40,556 nucleotides of DNA. Origin: a virus. The position numbers and the translations under genes are program-made. Of the stretch, positions 30,691 through 38,293 are shown one piece after another (within the stretch, counting starts at the first letter, position 1; each line of letters opens with the position of its first letter). The stretch spans positions 1 through 40,556 of IMG/VR virus record IMGVR_UViG_3300032053_000183. One strand, 5' to 3'. The notes under the pieces were generated by a model. That model did no database searches. It had not been told where the DNA came from and worked only from the letters and a program-made list of their open reading frames with translations.

Positions 30691-30778
30691 GTCAACAGTA
30701 TTCCAAGTATTTCTACTAATATGGTACCATTACTACAGCCCCGAAGCTGTAGAATTATATGGAGAAACAAGAGGTTAA
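30665..30778 (+). CDS. 37-residue peptide, aromatic
   Basis: ATG 30665 follows GGGAG and overlaps the end of the zinc-ribbon peptide in another frame. The product MKFPELTDKSTVFQVFLLIW continues YHYYSPEAVE. The hydrophobic middle is short for a membrane helix. Unassigned, moderate confidence because of the ribosome site. Confidence 0.45.
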   Translation: MKFPELTDKSTVFQVFLLIWYHYYSPEAVELYGETRG

Positions 30779-30781
30779 ACT

Positions 30782-30916
30782 ATGAAATGCAAAATCTGTG
30801 GCAAAGACTCGGCAAATGGTCACTTAGTCCAGACCATCTTCAATGAATGTTATTGCGTGGACTGCGCCTTTGACGTAGCAAATACGGAGGAAAAAGATGA
30901 CCAAGAAGAATCGTAA
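30782..30916 (+). CDS. 44-residue zinc-finger-like peptide
   Basis: ATG 30782 lies four bases after the previous stop. The product MKCKICGKDSANGHLVQTIF continues NECYCVDCAF with an acidic tail (NTEEKDDQEES). CKIC, H14 and CYCVDC give enough ligands for one zinc. Its last 20 bases overlap the next gene. Confidence 0.62.
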   Translation: MKCKICGKDSANGHLVQTIFNECYCVDCAFDVANTEEKDDQEES

Positions 30917-31136
30917 ACAGAGGATTGGTCACAACAAAAAGGACATGGTAACACGGGAGCAGAAGCATCTGCATAGCTTGGCAGAACTTGCTGGCACCAT
31001 AATAGAGGGCGAGAAGCCCAAAGAATCAAAGTTCACTGGTAATTTGGAAGACCTGACTCCAGAGGACTTGCGAGCCGAGGCTGAGAGAATGGTAGAAGGA
31101 CTAATCAATGACATAATAAAGAAAGCGGATAAGTAA
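30897..31136 (+). CDS. 79-residue basic-helical early protein
   Basis: ATG 30897 behind ACGGAGG. The basic start (MTKKNRKQRIGHNKKDM) is followed by helices (LHSLAELAGTIIEG; TPEDLRAEAERMVEGLINDI). The stop overlaps the DNA polymerase start (TAATG), so it may be a polymerase accessory factor or simply co-translated. Family not recognised. Confidence 0.72.
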   Translation: MTKKNRKQRIGHNKKDMVTREQKHLHSLAELAGTIIEGEKPKESKFTGNLEDLTPEDLRAEAERMVEGLINDIIKKADK

Positions 31137-32800
31137 TGACTGTTGAAGCATATGGCACTCTACCAGATGGCGGCTTCGGTCAGATACTCCAAGACCTGCA
31201 ATCAGCAACAATCATTGGAGTAGATACCGAAACCGTCAGCCTGGAAGACAAGTCTATGATTGGGCTAGCAATAGCTCCATCACCTTACTATGCCGTCTGG
31301 TTCAAAGAGGATAGCCCAGTATTCATGACCGCACTTGGCATATTGAGAAATCCAAATGTCACTAAGGTTTTCCATAATTCCAAATTCGACTTCGATGTAC
31401 TTGAGCCTTATGGGATTGATGAAACCAACTTCGAGGACAGCGAGATATTGGCATACACCCTCAATATGCCGCAGAAACTATACACTCTTGGGCAGCACAT
31501 GAACTGCGCACCAATTCCCGATAAGTTCCTAACATTGAAGTATCCCAAAGGCGGCACTATGCTGGACATCTATAACTCTGACCCAGACTATACAATTCAA
31601 AAGTGTTGTATTGATGCAAGCCTTACTCTCTGGTGCTGGTACGAACTTCAACAGAATCAAGTGGACAGCTACTTCATTGACCGTGATATTGTCCACATCT
31701 TGAGGCATATGGAAGACATGGGCGTACTTGTCAATCAGGAATCCGTCAATGAGTTCTATACGGAATTGGAAAGGGATACCTCATACATGCGGCAGTTAAT
31801 ACAGACCAAAGGCTGTGACCCAAATTCCAACATGCAAGTCGGCATTGCTCTGGCTCAGAAAGGCTGGAGGCTACCATACACAAAGTCCAAACGACAACTA
31901 AAAGTTGACGAGAAAACCCTCAATCAAGTGGATGACCCATTAGCCTATTCCATACTTCACTACCGAGAGAAGGCGAAATTGCTATCCACCTATGCTACTC
32001 CACTACTTGGCTTAGACAGAGCCTATACTCATTATAATAATACGAGAGTGGTAACTGGAAGACTCTCATCTTCCAACCCATTCAACATGCAGAATATCCC
32101 TCACTATTTCAGAGGAGTTTTCTTGGCAGACAATTACTTTGCCAGTCTTGATGCTAGCCAAATCGAGCTGCGAGTTATCGCTTATATGGCTCAAGATAAA
32201 AATATGTTAGCCGCCTTCGAGTCAGGCATGGACATTCATGCCGACACAATGAATCGCATGGGCATTGCAGGAAATGTCTCTGACCCAAAGACAGCGAGAA
32301 CATTAGCCAAGACTCTGAATTTTGCAGTGACATATATGGGGGCAGAAGAAACCATAATCGAGAACGCCAAGAAGCAGAACATTATAATCTCGATGGAGCA
32401 AGCACATGATTTTAGGAACCGATACTTCCAGACATACACTGGAATCCGAGACTACATAGAATCCCAACGACAGCAGATAATAAAGTATGGTTACGTTACA
32501 ACTCTTTATGGCAGAGTTCGTTATGGCGACCCGTATAGAATTGCTGAACCTAGAACTGGTGAAGCCGTTATCCGAGAACTTTTTAATATGCCCATACAAG
32601 GTACTGCTGCCGAAATTGTAAAGAAGATGATGGTCAAAGCTGAGAAGTATGACCTGAGAATCCAAGTACATGACGAGTTGGTCTATGATGGTGACTATCC
32701 ACCTGCCAGTCTTATGTCAGGCTGCGCTCCATTTGAAACGCCTCTCGAACTCAAAGTGGGCAAGTCATGGGGCGATTTAGTCAAGGCGGAGTATAAATGA
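31136..32800 (+). CDS. Family A DNA polymerase
   Basis: 554 residues. Proofreading domain: exo I VDTET (D30, E32), exo II HNSKFDFD (D85), exo III around CCIDASLTLW, where the usual Tyr four residues before Asp is Lys. Polymerase domain: motif A SLDASQIELRV (D339), O-helix motif B R388-x3-K392-x3-F396-x3-Y400 (RTLAKTLNFAVTYMG), motif C VHDE (H511-D512-E513). It is shorter than bacterial Pol I and T7 enzymes, lacking an N-terminal 5' nuclease. It is the replicative polymerase of this phage. No primase was found beside it. Confidence 0.92.
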   Translation: MTVEAYGTLPDGGFGQILQDLQSATIIGVDTETVSLEDKSMIGLAIAPSPYYAVWFKEDSPVFMTALGILRNPNVTKVFHNSKFDFDVLEPYGIDETNFEDSEILAYTLNMPQKLYTLGQHMNCAPIPDKFLTLKYPKGGTMLDIYNSDPDYTIQKCCIDASLTLWCWYELQQNQVDSYFIDRDIVHILRHMEDMGVLVNQESVNEFYTELERDTSYMRQLIQTKGCDPNSNMQVGIALAQKGWRLPYTKSKRQLKVDEKTLNQVDDPLAYSILHYREKAKLLSTYATPLLGLDRAYTHYNNTRVVTGRLSSSNPFNMQNIPHYFRGVFLADNYFASLDASQIELRVIAYMAQDKNMLAAFESGMDIHADTMNRMGIAGNVSDPKTARTLAKTLNFAVTYMGAEETIIENAKKQNIIISMEQAHDFRNRYFQTYTGIRDYIESQRQQIIKYGYVTTLYGRVRYGDPYRIAEPRTGEAVIRELFNMPIQGTAAEIVKKMMVKAEKYDLRIQVHDELVYDGDYPPASLMSGCAPFETPLELKVGKSWGDLVKAEYK

Positions 32801-32922
32801 TTCATTCGGAAGGATTGACTCGTACAGGTCATACTCTCTATAAAGCATCTGTGCGGTTTCTAGAATCGCTTGTGTCTAAATCTATGTCCAGCACTCTACA
32901 AAGCATAAAAATCAAAATTTAG
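32797..32922 (+). CDS. Possible 41-residue peptide overlapping a promoter
   Basis: ATG 32797 forms an ATGA overlap with the polymerase stop and is open to TAG 32920-32922. It reads MIHSEGLTRTGHTLYKASVR and continues basic (SLVSKSMSSTLQSIKIKI). The same DNA holds the promoter at 32815-32844, so the frame may be accidental. Confidence 0.35.
   Translation: MIHSEGLTRTGHTLYKASVRFLESLVSKSMSSTLQSIKIKI
32815..32844 (+). promoter_or_regulatory. Promoter with embedded TTGACTCGTA motif
   Basis: TTGACT (32815-32820), 18-base spacer, TATAAA (32839-32844). The first ten bases are an exact copy of TTGACTCGTA, so a protein bound there would cover the -35 box. It would drive the zinc-finger gene at 32935, giving it separate control from the early operon. 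Confidence 0.65.
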
Positions 32923-32934
32923 AGAGGTGAAAAA

Positions 32935-33225
32935 ATGCCTGATTTACGAGTCAAAAGATGTCCTGCTTGTGGAGAAAATTTCAAGACTGAACACTCTTTC
33001 CAGATATATTGTAGCCCAGAATGTAGAGCCAGCAAAGAGTCTTTCTATATCAACAGGGAATTGCTGGAAAAGAAATGTGTAGAATGTGGCACAAAATTTG
33101 AGACATACAGGAAAGCCAGAATATACTGTTCCGCAGAGTGCAAGAGTATAGTCAATAGACGTACTGCGAAAGAAAAGTATTGCCCACATTGCGGAGAGAT
33201 TATTGTTATAGAGGACTCCAATTAA
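32935..33225 (+). CDS. Triple zinc-finger protein, last rightward gene
   Basis: 96 residues from ATG 32935 behind AGAGAGGTG. Three metal sites: CPACGENF...YCSPEC (residues 9-31), CVECGTKF...YCSAEC (about 48-70) and a C-terminal YCPHCGE half. The first two are near repeats of a CxxC...CxxxC unit, suggesting internal duplication. Likely a nucleic-acid- or protein-binding regulator with its own promoter. It converges on the late nozzle-like gene and overlaps its last 20 bases. Confidence 0.78.
   Translation: MPDLRVKRCPACGENFKTEHSFQIYCSPECRASKESFYINRELLEKKCVECGTKFETYRKARIYCSAECKSIVNRRTAKEKYCPHCGEIIVIEDSN
32945..32954 (-). repeat. TTGACTCGTA motif in first codons of zinc-finger gene
   Basis: TACGAGTCAA, the reverse complement of the dispersed 10-base motif, lies in codons 4-7 of the gene at 32935, downstream of the promoter that carries another copy 130 bases away. 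The pair could allow looping or block transcription after initiation. Confidence 0.6.
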
Positions 33226-35038
33226 GCTCTTGTGCCAAAATCCTAGCCTTATAACTTGGCTGCTTGGAAGCCTCGTCAATGTCTTCCATTTCCATAGGAG
33301 AGTTACTCAGGAATGTGATGTAGCGAGTGGTTCCAAACCTCAAATCCTTGAGAGTAATTGGCTCAGATGCAACTCTTCCAGTTCTAATGAACGCCAAATC
33401 GCTTGCTACCTTACGGGTATCTGATTGTCCAAGTACAATAGCAAAATCAATCGAGCGGGTAATCTCTGGGCGTAGAATCCCACGCAAAATAAACATCTTG
33501 AGTACGGGAGTCAGAGTTGTACTGTCCGAAAAAAGTTCGACCTTCAACCGCACTCTATAACAAGATATGGAAGACAAGTCAAATGTTAAAGTGCCGGATA
33601 AATCAACCATTGATAATATGTGCCAATCTGGTTCTGTGTTTATTTGGTAATACACTTTGACATACTGATGGTTTGCGATAATCCCTTCGGTGACTAGCCA
33701 TAATTGATAGAATATCTTTGACCATATTTCATAATTCGCATCGAAGTAGCTGGTAATAAAGTATCCTGTGGAAGTAAATCTGTAGTTGGAATCTCCTATA
33801 GGAAAATTAGGACTTCTCGAAAGTATGATGTTTGCCATGTTGGTACCGTATGCAAACCACAGCTTAGGATTAACTCCATCCCTCTGCATAACTTTGATGG
33901 TGCCGCAAGCATTAGTCGAGAGGTTGGCATATGGAACCCATTCCCATCTGAGACCATACTTACTGTCTCTGCGTTCTCTGCCAGCATAGATTATATAGCT
34001 GGAACCAACCAGCAAAAGCGCATAGACATTCTTGTCGTCCGCTGCCAATCCTTTTACTGAACCTATCAAGGCTAGTTCGGGCGACTTCTCAAGTGGTCCA
34101 ACAAAGTCAACTGAGAATAGGGAACTGGAGCCACCTACTATCTCAATTATATCGCCTGAGAGTGAACCGTAGAATACAGATTGCCACATGGTCCAGAACT
34201 TGAAGTTAGTTGTATCTCGCTTCTGACGATATTCTGGCATAACGGCTACTGGTCTGCCATCAGTTCCAAGTGCATAGACGCCATCCTCTTTGCCGATAAA
34301 GAGAGTACCATTGAGAACAAAGAGACTGGTAATATCGCTATTCTCATCGCCTACATAGTAAGGTGGGTCACTCCATCCTGTTCCTGCATTTAGTGGACTA
34401 AGCGAAGTGCGCACAATGTTGGGTCTAGTGGCAAGGACAAAGACATCCTTGGTACCGCTAAACGCTGGCGATACACAGAACTGATGGGCGATGGCATTGT
34501 CAAGAGTGCATGTAGTCCATGATGTTCCATCTGCACTATACCTATATTTGTTAGTAGTAAGACCTACAAATATCTTGCCATCATACTGCGACAGGCACTC
34601 AATGGTGTCTCCAGAAATAGTTAGTACCAAGTCCCATGTTGTACTGCCCGCATTAAGGCGATAGACTTTAGTGGTACTAGCCGCATACTCACGCTCAAGA
34701 AAGAACTCCATCGCTATGATTGTATCATTTATCGCGCCTATTGTATTTATGTTTGGTCCAAGAATAACTGAATTTGGTTCTCTTGTATCAATACAGTCAC
34801 CTTCGGAATACATGTCTGGGGTAAGGAATTTATTTTTCTGACCCATTCCTCCACGCCAATTATTCTGCGCAAAGGCAAGGATTTTTTCTGCTGGAAGGTC
34901 TCCATATCCCGGCACATCTGAAGCTGCCTTCAGAGGAACTATGGGCTCTTCAACTATGGCAAATGCTTTCTTGCCTTGTTCAGTGGCAAGGTCGAAATTT
35001 CGAGTTATGCCATCAATGGTTAATTGAATATCGGACAT
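33206..35038 (-). CDS. Beta-propeller tail protein, nozzle-like
   Basis: 610 residues from ATG 35038. After a short start (MSDIQLTIDGITRNF), the NNWRGGMGQKNKFLTP...YSEGDCIDTREP segment introduces a run of WD-like/Kelch-like blades: TTKVYRLNAGSTTWDLVL, DGKIFVGLTTNKYRYSADGT, LFIGKEDGVYALGTDGRP, KNVYALLLVGSSYIIYAG. A C-terminal beta domain follows (STGYFITSYFDANYEIW). This matches tail-hub/nozzle proteins of short-tailed phages in layout, not closely in sequence. Last gene of the late strand. Possibly adsorption-related. Confidence 0.8.
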   Translation of the reverse strand: MSDIQLTIDGITRNFDLATEQGKKAFAIVEEPIVPLKAASDVPGYGDLPAEKILAFAQNNWRGGMGQKNKFLTPDMYSEGDCIDTREPNSVILGPNINTIGAINDTIIAMEFFLEREYAASTTKVYRLNAGSTTWDLVLTISGDTIECLSQYDGKIFVGLTTNKYRYSADGTSWTTCTLDNAIAHQFCVSPAFSGTKDVFVLATRPNIVRTSLSPLNAGTGWSDPPYYVGDENSDITSLFVLNGTLFIGKEDGVYALGTDGRPVAVMPEYRQKRDTTNFKFWTMWQSVFYGSLSGDIIEIVGGSSSLFSVDFVGPLEKSPELALIGSVKGLAADDKNVYALLLVGSSYIIYAGRERRDSKYGLRWEWVPYANLSTNACGTIKVMQRDGVNPKLWFAYGTNMANIILSRSPNFPIGDSNYRFTSTGYFITSYFDANYEIWSKIFYQLWLVTEGIIANHQYVKVYYQINTEPDWHILSMVDLSGTLTFDLSSISCYRVRLKVELFSDSTTLTPVLKMFILRGILRPEITRSIDFAIVLGQSDTRKVASDLAFIRTGRVASEPITLKDLRFGTTRYITFLSNSPMEMEDIDEASKQPSYKARILAQELNWSPL

Positions 35039-35046
35039 AGTTACAC

Positions 35047-35358
35047 CTACCTGTTTTCTATCTTGGTCAACCTATCTCTAATCTCGGCCATATAAGCATC
35101 AATCTTTCCGTCATTATGAGCACCCAATAACCATCTGGCATTGCAGTCACGGACTTGAGCATCAAATCGTGTGGATAAAGAGACAGCAGTTTCATCGCTC
35201 TTGTCCATTTGTTTCTGAATACCATTGTCAAAACGCTTCCGCCCATTTGATTGTGGTGCATCATTTAATTTCTTGGTAACAATTATCATAACACCACCCA
35301 TGGTGCCCAATGCAGTTACAAGTCCAGTTATAACAAGTATGATTAAATCGGGCTGCAT
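35047..35358 (-). CDS. Single-helix membrane protein, holin-like
   Basis: 103 residues. ATG 35358 is used because AGGAG lies eight bases upstream. An earlier GTG is possible. One N-terminal membrane helix (LIILVITGLVTALGTMGGVMIIV, with Gly in the helix) is followed by a charged, coiled-coil-like cytoplasmic part (DNGIQKQMDKSDETAVS ... AEIRDRLTKIENR). This matches small class III-type holins or tail-anchored assembly proteins. No endolysin lies next to it. Confidence 0.72.
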   Translation of the reverse strand: MQPDLIILVITGLVTALGTMGGVMIIVTKKLNDAPQSNGRKRFDNGIQKQMDKSDETAVSLSTRFDAQVRDCNARWLLGAHNDGKIDAYMAEIRDRLTKIENR

Positions 35359-35368
35359 GTTCACTCTC

Positions 35369-36214
35369 CTATAAGTCTAATTTTCTTTTTGGTACCAGTG
35401 CAAACTTTGACGGGTCAGTTGTATAAGTTGGCTCATCTGGTATTATAGGATATAGCGGTTCATTTATTGTTGTGAAAGTAACCCATTCTCCATAATATGA
35501 CGTAGAATCAATCTTAGCAATGGCTCTATACGAGTATAATGTTAGCGGAGTTAGTCCTGCGATGCAAGATGAAAAAGATAAGTTGGTTCCAATCCTTACA
35601 AAAAAAGTTACAGGGTCAGCACTCGAACCCACAATCCGTATTTCAACATATAGTTGCGCGGATTGGGAACCCGGATAGTTGCCATTAAGAGTCGCATTTA
35701 GATTGCTGACTCTAGTAGCTGGGAGAGTTTCAACTATGCCAGATATGACACCAGCAGCTTTAATCTCCACCTGTATAGTACATGTATATACATTTGGAGA
35801 ACTTTCTACATAGGAGCCATAAACTAATACTGAATAATAACTACCGGCAACTACGTCTAAGCTGGATATTGTTACTGTTACCCAATACCACGAATCAGTA
35901 TTATCATCCCATAATCCCAGCTTTACTTGCGTTATAGTTTGCGAAGATGCTGGAGTAAATACCTGCCAAGCTATATTTTCTCGTTCAGCATCATCGTCCC
36001 AAAAGTACCAAGCAGAATCAGGTTCTTCGGAAAAGCTATCACCAGCAATATCAAATAAAAAGTTGCCGGTGATTAAGTTAGCCTCCGCTCCTTCATCATA
36101 ACCACCTTCTCCGCCTGACACGTACTTCCATACCCAATCAGGCCTATAGTTATTGGTAACAACTACCTTTGAGCCAGAAGCTAGGACTTCACCTATTGGA
36201 TATCTGTCAGTCAT
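35369..36214 (-). CDS. Beta-sandwich/fibronectin-like virion protein
   Basis: 281 residues from ATG 36214 (TAATG overlap with the upstream gene), preferred to the longer frame at 36280. The central part (QVFTPASSQTITQVKLGLWD ... WYWVTVTISSLDVVAGSYYS) is a jelly-roll-like domain. The C-terminal part (LNATLNGNYPGSQSAQLYVE ... LTPLTLYSYRAIAKIDSTSY ... EWVTFTT) is a fibronectin type III-like domain with a typical Y.YRA.A...YGEW.TFTT ending. These are common in tail and fibre proteins and could bind host surface polysaccharide. Confidence 0.78.
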   Translation of the reverse strand: MTDRYPIGEVLASGSKVVVTNNYRPDWVWKYVSGGEGGYDEGAEANLITGNFLFDIAGDSFSEEPDSAWYFWDDDAERENIAWQVFTPASSQTITQVKLGLWDDNTDSWYWVTVTISSLDVVAGSYYSVLVYGSYVESSPNVYTCTIQVEIKAAGVISGIVETLPATRVSNLNATLNGNYPGSQSAQLYVEIRIVGSSADPVTFFVRIGTNLSFSSCIAGLTPLTLYSYRAIAKIDSTSYYGEWVTFTTINEPLYPIIPDEPTYTTDPSKFALVPKRKLDL

Positions 36215-36402
36215 TATCCACCCTGCTTGCGAAAATAGATACCAACTTCTTCTGTGCTGAACTTGCGTTTTGGCGCACACATGATAGGCTTAGATGGGTC
36301 GAGCATTAAGTTGCTGTGATTTTGCGGGATTGGTGCATTTGTACCAGAACTATAATACTCCGCACTATGCTGCTTGGATTTTGGCATCACAACTATTATC
36401 AT
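36214..36402 (-). CDS. 62-residue late protein
   Basis: ATG 36402 overlaps the adaptor stop (ATGA). The end overlaps the next start. The sequence (MIIVVMPKSKQHSAEYYSSG ... APKRKFSTEEVGIYFRKQGG) is basic and has no cysteines. A second ATG (MPKSKQ) is possible. Small assembly or linker protein. Function unknown. Confidence 0.65.
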   Translation of the reverse strand: MIIVVMPKSKQHSAEYYSSGTNAPIPQNHSNLMLDPSKPIMCAPKRKFSTEEVGIYFRKQGG

Positions 36403-37469
36403 ACAGTAAGTCCTGGTCCACTTATTATTGTCCCATCAGGCGGTTTCATGGGATACTGAATTTTCCTAGTGGCAAGTTCTGCTTCCCATTGCTGCTTTAG
36501 GGCAGTCCAGCGAGCAACATCTTGAGTACCAGCGGAACTAATTTTCTGAGAGCAGAGCCAGCATATTGCCTGAGCCGAGAGGACATAAGTATGTGGACTA
36601 TCAAGAGCAATAGTCTCACTGGCACCACTTCCTGTGAAAGCAAGAGGCTTGATGCCAACTATTGTCAATACACTATCTGCATCGAATGTGGCATTTAGGA
36701 ATAGCTTGCCATCAGGAGTAATGTCCCAATCATGTAAGGGAAGTTTCGGCGCATTGCTGTAATCGACTTCATCCATGCACTCCCATGTAGTAGGCTTACC
36801 AGCTTCAGTCACAGTTGCGCCTACTGTGGTCGGCCAAGTTGGCTCAGTAGTTGCATGAGAAGCTCCACCTACTGTGCATTTATAAACATGACCAGTGAAC
36901 TTGGCAAGTGTTGTCGGTCTTACATAGTCGCCCGCAGTATAGGTTGTTCCAATAGCCCATATACTTCTTATTGTATTCTGGGCAAGTAGAACTTGATGAG
37001 GGCGATTCTGGTAAATAGCCAGCGTACTTATGTCATACTCATACTGGCTCTCAACTACCTTTATACTGGAATCCCTGACTACAGTATGATAAGATGGAGC
37101 AAGTAGTGTGGCAGCTGCTCTCAATGCAAGTAGCTTTTGATTTCTGGTAAACAACCTATGAACCTCATATGGGACAGAAGTTAATATCCCTGCTGGAGTT
37201 ACTTGTGCGGAGAAATAACTCTTGGCGATTAGTTGATTTCCACGATTAAGGGAATCCACAATTCTTGTTTCTGCTGTCCCTGCTCCACTTGGACCAAGAG
37301 GTAAGTACACAACCATACCATCACATACCCAATCTGCAACCTTCTCATAGAGTAAGTCGTCTACCAGATATGATTTATTTGTATCTCCAGCAGCAGTTGT
37401 ATTGGAAGACCAGTAATCGTCAAGGTCTTTGCTGAGAATATCGAGTATGGCGCTCATCAATGTGGACAT
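36399..37469 (-). CDS. Head-tail adaptor with inserted carbohydrate-binding-like domain
   Basis: 356 residues from ATG 37469 behind TAGGAG. The N-terminal helical part (LMSAILDILSKDLDDYWSSN, residues 4-23) and the C-terminal helix/strand part (SAQAICWLCSQKISSAGTQD) resemble podovirus adaptors. In the middle, about residues 170-235 (AIGTTYTAGDYVRPTTLAKF ... ATTEPTWPTTVGATVTEAGK ... TTWECMDE), lies the W/Y..GD.VRPTT...Y.C..GG...EP.WP pattern seen in phage carbohydrate-binding-like inserts. That insert would decorate the tail exterior. The adaptor role is inferred from place and shape. Confidence 0.77.
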   Translation of the reverse strand: MSTLMSAILDILSKDLDDYWSSNTTAAGDTNKSYLVDDLLYEKVADWVCDGMVVYLPLGPSGAGTAETRIVDSLNRGNQLIAKSYFSAQVTPAGILTSVPYEVHRLFTRNQKLLALRAAATLLAPSYHTVVRDSSIKVVESQYEYDISTLAIYQNRPHQVLLAQNTIRSIWAIGTTYTAGDYVRPTTLAKFTGHVYKCTVGGASHATTEPTWPTTVGATVTEAGKPTTWECMDEVDYSNAPKLPLHDWDITPDGKLFLNATFDADSVLTIVGIKPLAFTGSGASETIALDSPHTYVLSAQAICWLCSQKISSAGTQDVARWTALKQQWEAELATRKIQYPMKPPDGTIISGPGLTV

Positions 37470-37478
37470 ATTTTTCTC

Positions 37479-37793
37479 CTATCCGCTTTCTATGACTTCC
37501 AAATCAAAACTGCGAGTGCTTTGAATAACACCAGAAGCGGTAAATTCCAGCTCGGCTTTGTATTTGCCAACTGTGTCAAAGTTAGTAGCTGCCACCGCAT
37601 AGCGACAAGTTCCTGCGGCACCATCTTCAATTACGCATACACCTGAGAGTAGTAGAGTTTCGGGATATTCTGGTTTCCAAACCTTCAGCGTTACAGTGTA
37701 GGCAGTTATGGCAAAGGCATCACCATTGGCATCACGAACTGTGAAATGGATATTATAGCCTTTATCGCCTTTTGGAATATATATATCAGCCAT
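37479..37793 (-). CDS. BppU-like baseplate/tail beta protein
   Basis: 104 residues. ATG 37793 is preferred, with GGAGG upstream and an 8-base overlap with the previous stop. The sequence (MADIYIPKGDKGYNIHFTVR, TAYTVTLKVWKPEYPETLLL, then VGKYKAELEFTASGVIQSTR) is the short Ig-like beta sandwich found at the N-terminus of BppU-type proteins. Those join receptor-binding units to the tail. Only this domain is present here. Confidence 0.8.
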   Translation of the reverse strand: MADIYIPKGDKGYNIHFTVRDANGDAFAITAYTVTLKVWKPEYPETLLLSGVCVIEDGAAGTCRYAVAATNFDTVGKYKAELEFTASGVIQSTRSFDLEVIESG

Positions 37794-38283
37794 TTTTCCT
37801 CCTACTGAGTTTGACAATTATGCTTTGGATATGTAAGCGAACAGTATATATTCCGCCAATGACAGTATAAGCTGCGTTCCATATAAATTTAACTGTATTG
37901 CTTACAGATGTGCGGACATCCCAGACTAGTTGAGTAGTGTCGGAAATGGCTTTCTTCACATTCCATACTAGTCTTATTTTCGGGAATGAACTGATAGCTA
38001 ATTTGGCATTCCATAGAAACTTTGCCGAATTGTCTATAGCTTTGCGTACATTCCATACTAACTGCGCTGTGCCAGAGACGGCTGCCTTTACATTCCAAAC
38101 AAGTTGGATTGTATTAGCTGCCGTTAATGCATTGACTAAGGTATTCCAAACCAGCTGAGAGGAACTACTAATCGCCTTCCTAGTATTCCAGATGGCTTGT
38201 AACGTGTTGGATACCGCTTCGGAAAAAGACGTTACATGGACAACCCTCTGTTGCGGTTGTGGCGGTAGATACCAAATAGGCAT
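37786..38283 (-). CDS. Tryptophan-repeat fibre-like protein
   Basis: 165 residues from ATG 38283 behind AAGAGGT. Eight units of 14-17 residues follow the plan (Q/K/R)-hydrophobic-hydrophobic-W-(N/D)-x-(R/K)-x-(A/S)-(I/V)-S. Examples are QLVWNVRKAIDNSA and RLVWNVKKAISDTT. Regular Trp-Asn repeats of this kind are likely to form a beta-solenoid or stacked beta-arch shaft. A Pro/Gln-rich start and a basic end flank the repeats. The two last units are the most divergent. Probably a fibre or spike shaft. Confidence 0.82.
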   Translation of the reverse strand: MPIWYLPPQPQQRVVHVTSFSEAVSNTLQAIWNTRKAISSSSQLVWNTLVNALTAANTIQLVWNVKAAVSGTAQLVWNVRKAIDNSAKFLWNAKLAISSFPKIRLVWNVKKAISDTTQLVWDVRTSVSNTVKFIWNAAYTVIGGIYTVRLHIQSIIVKLSRRKNG

Positions 38284-38293
38284 TGACTACCTC

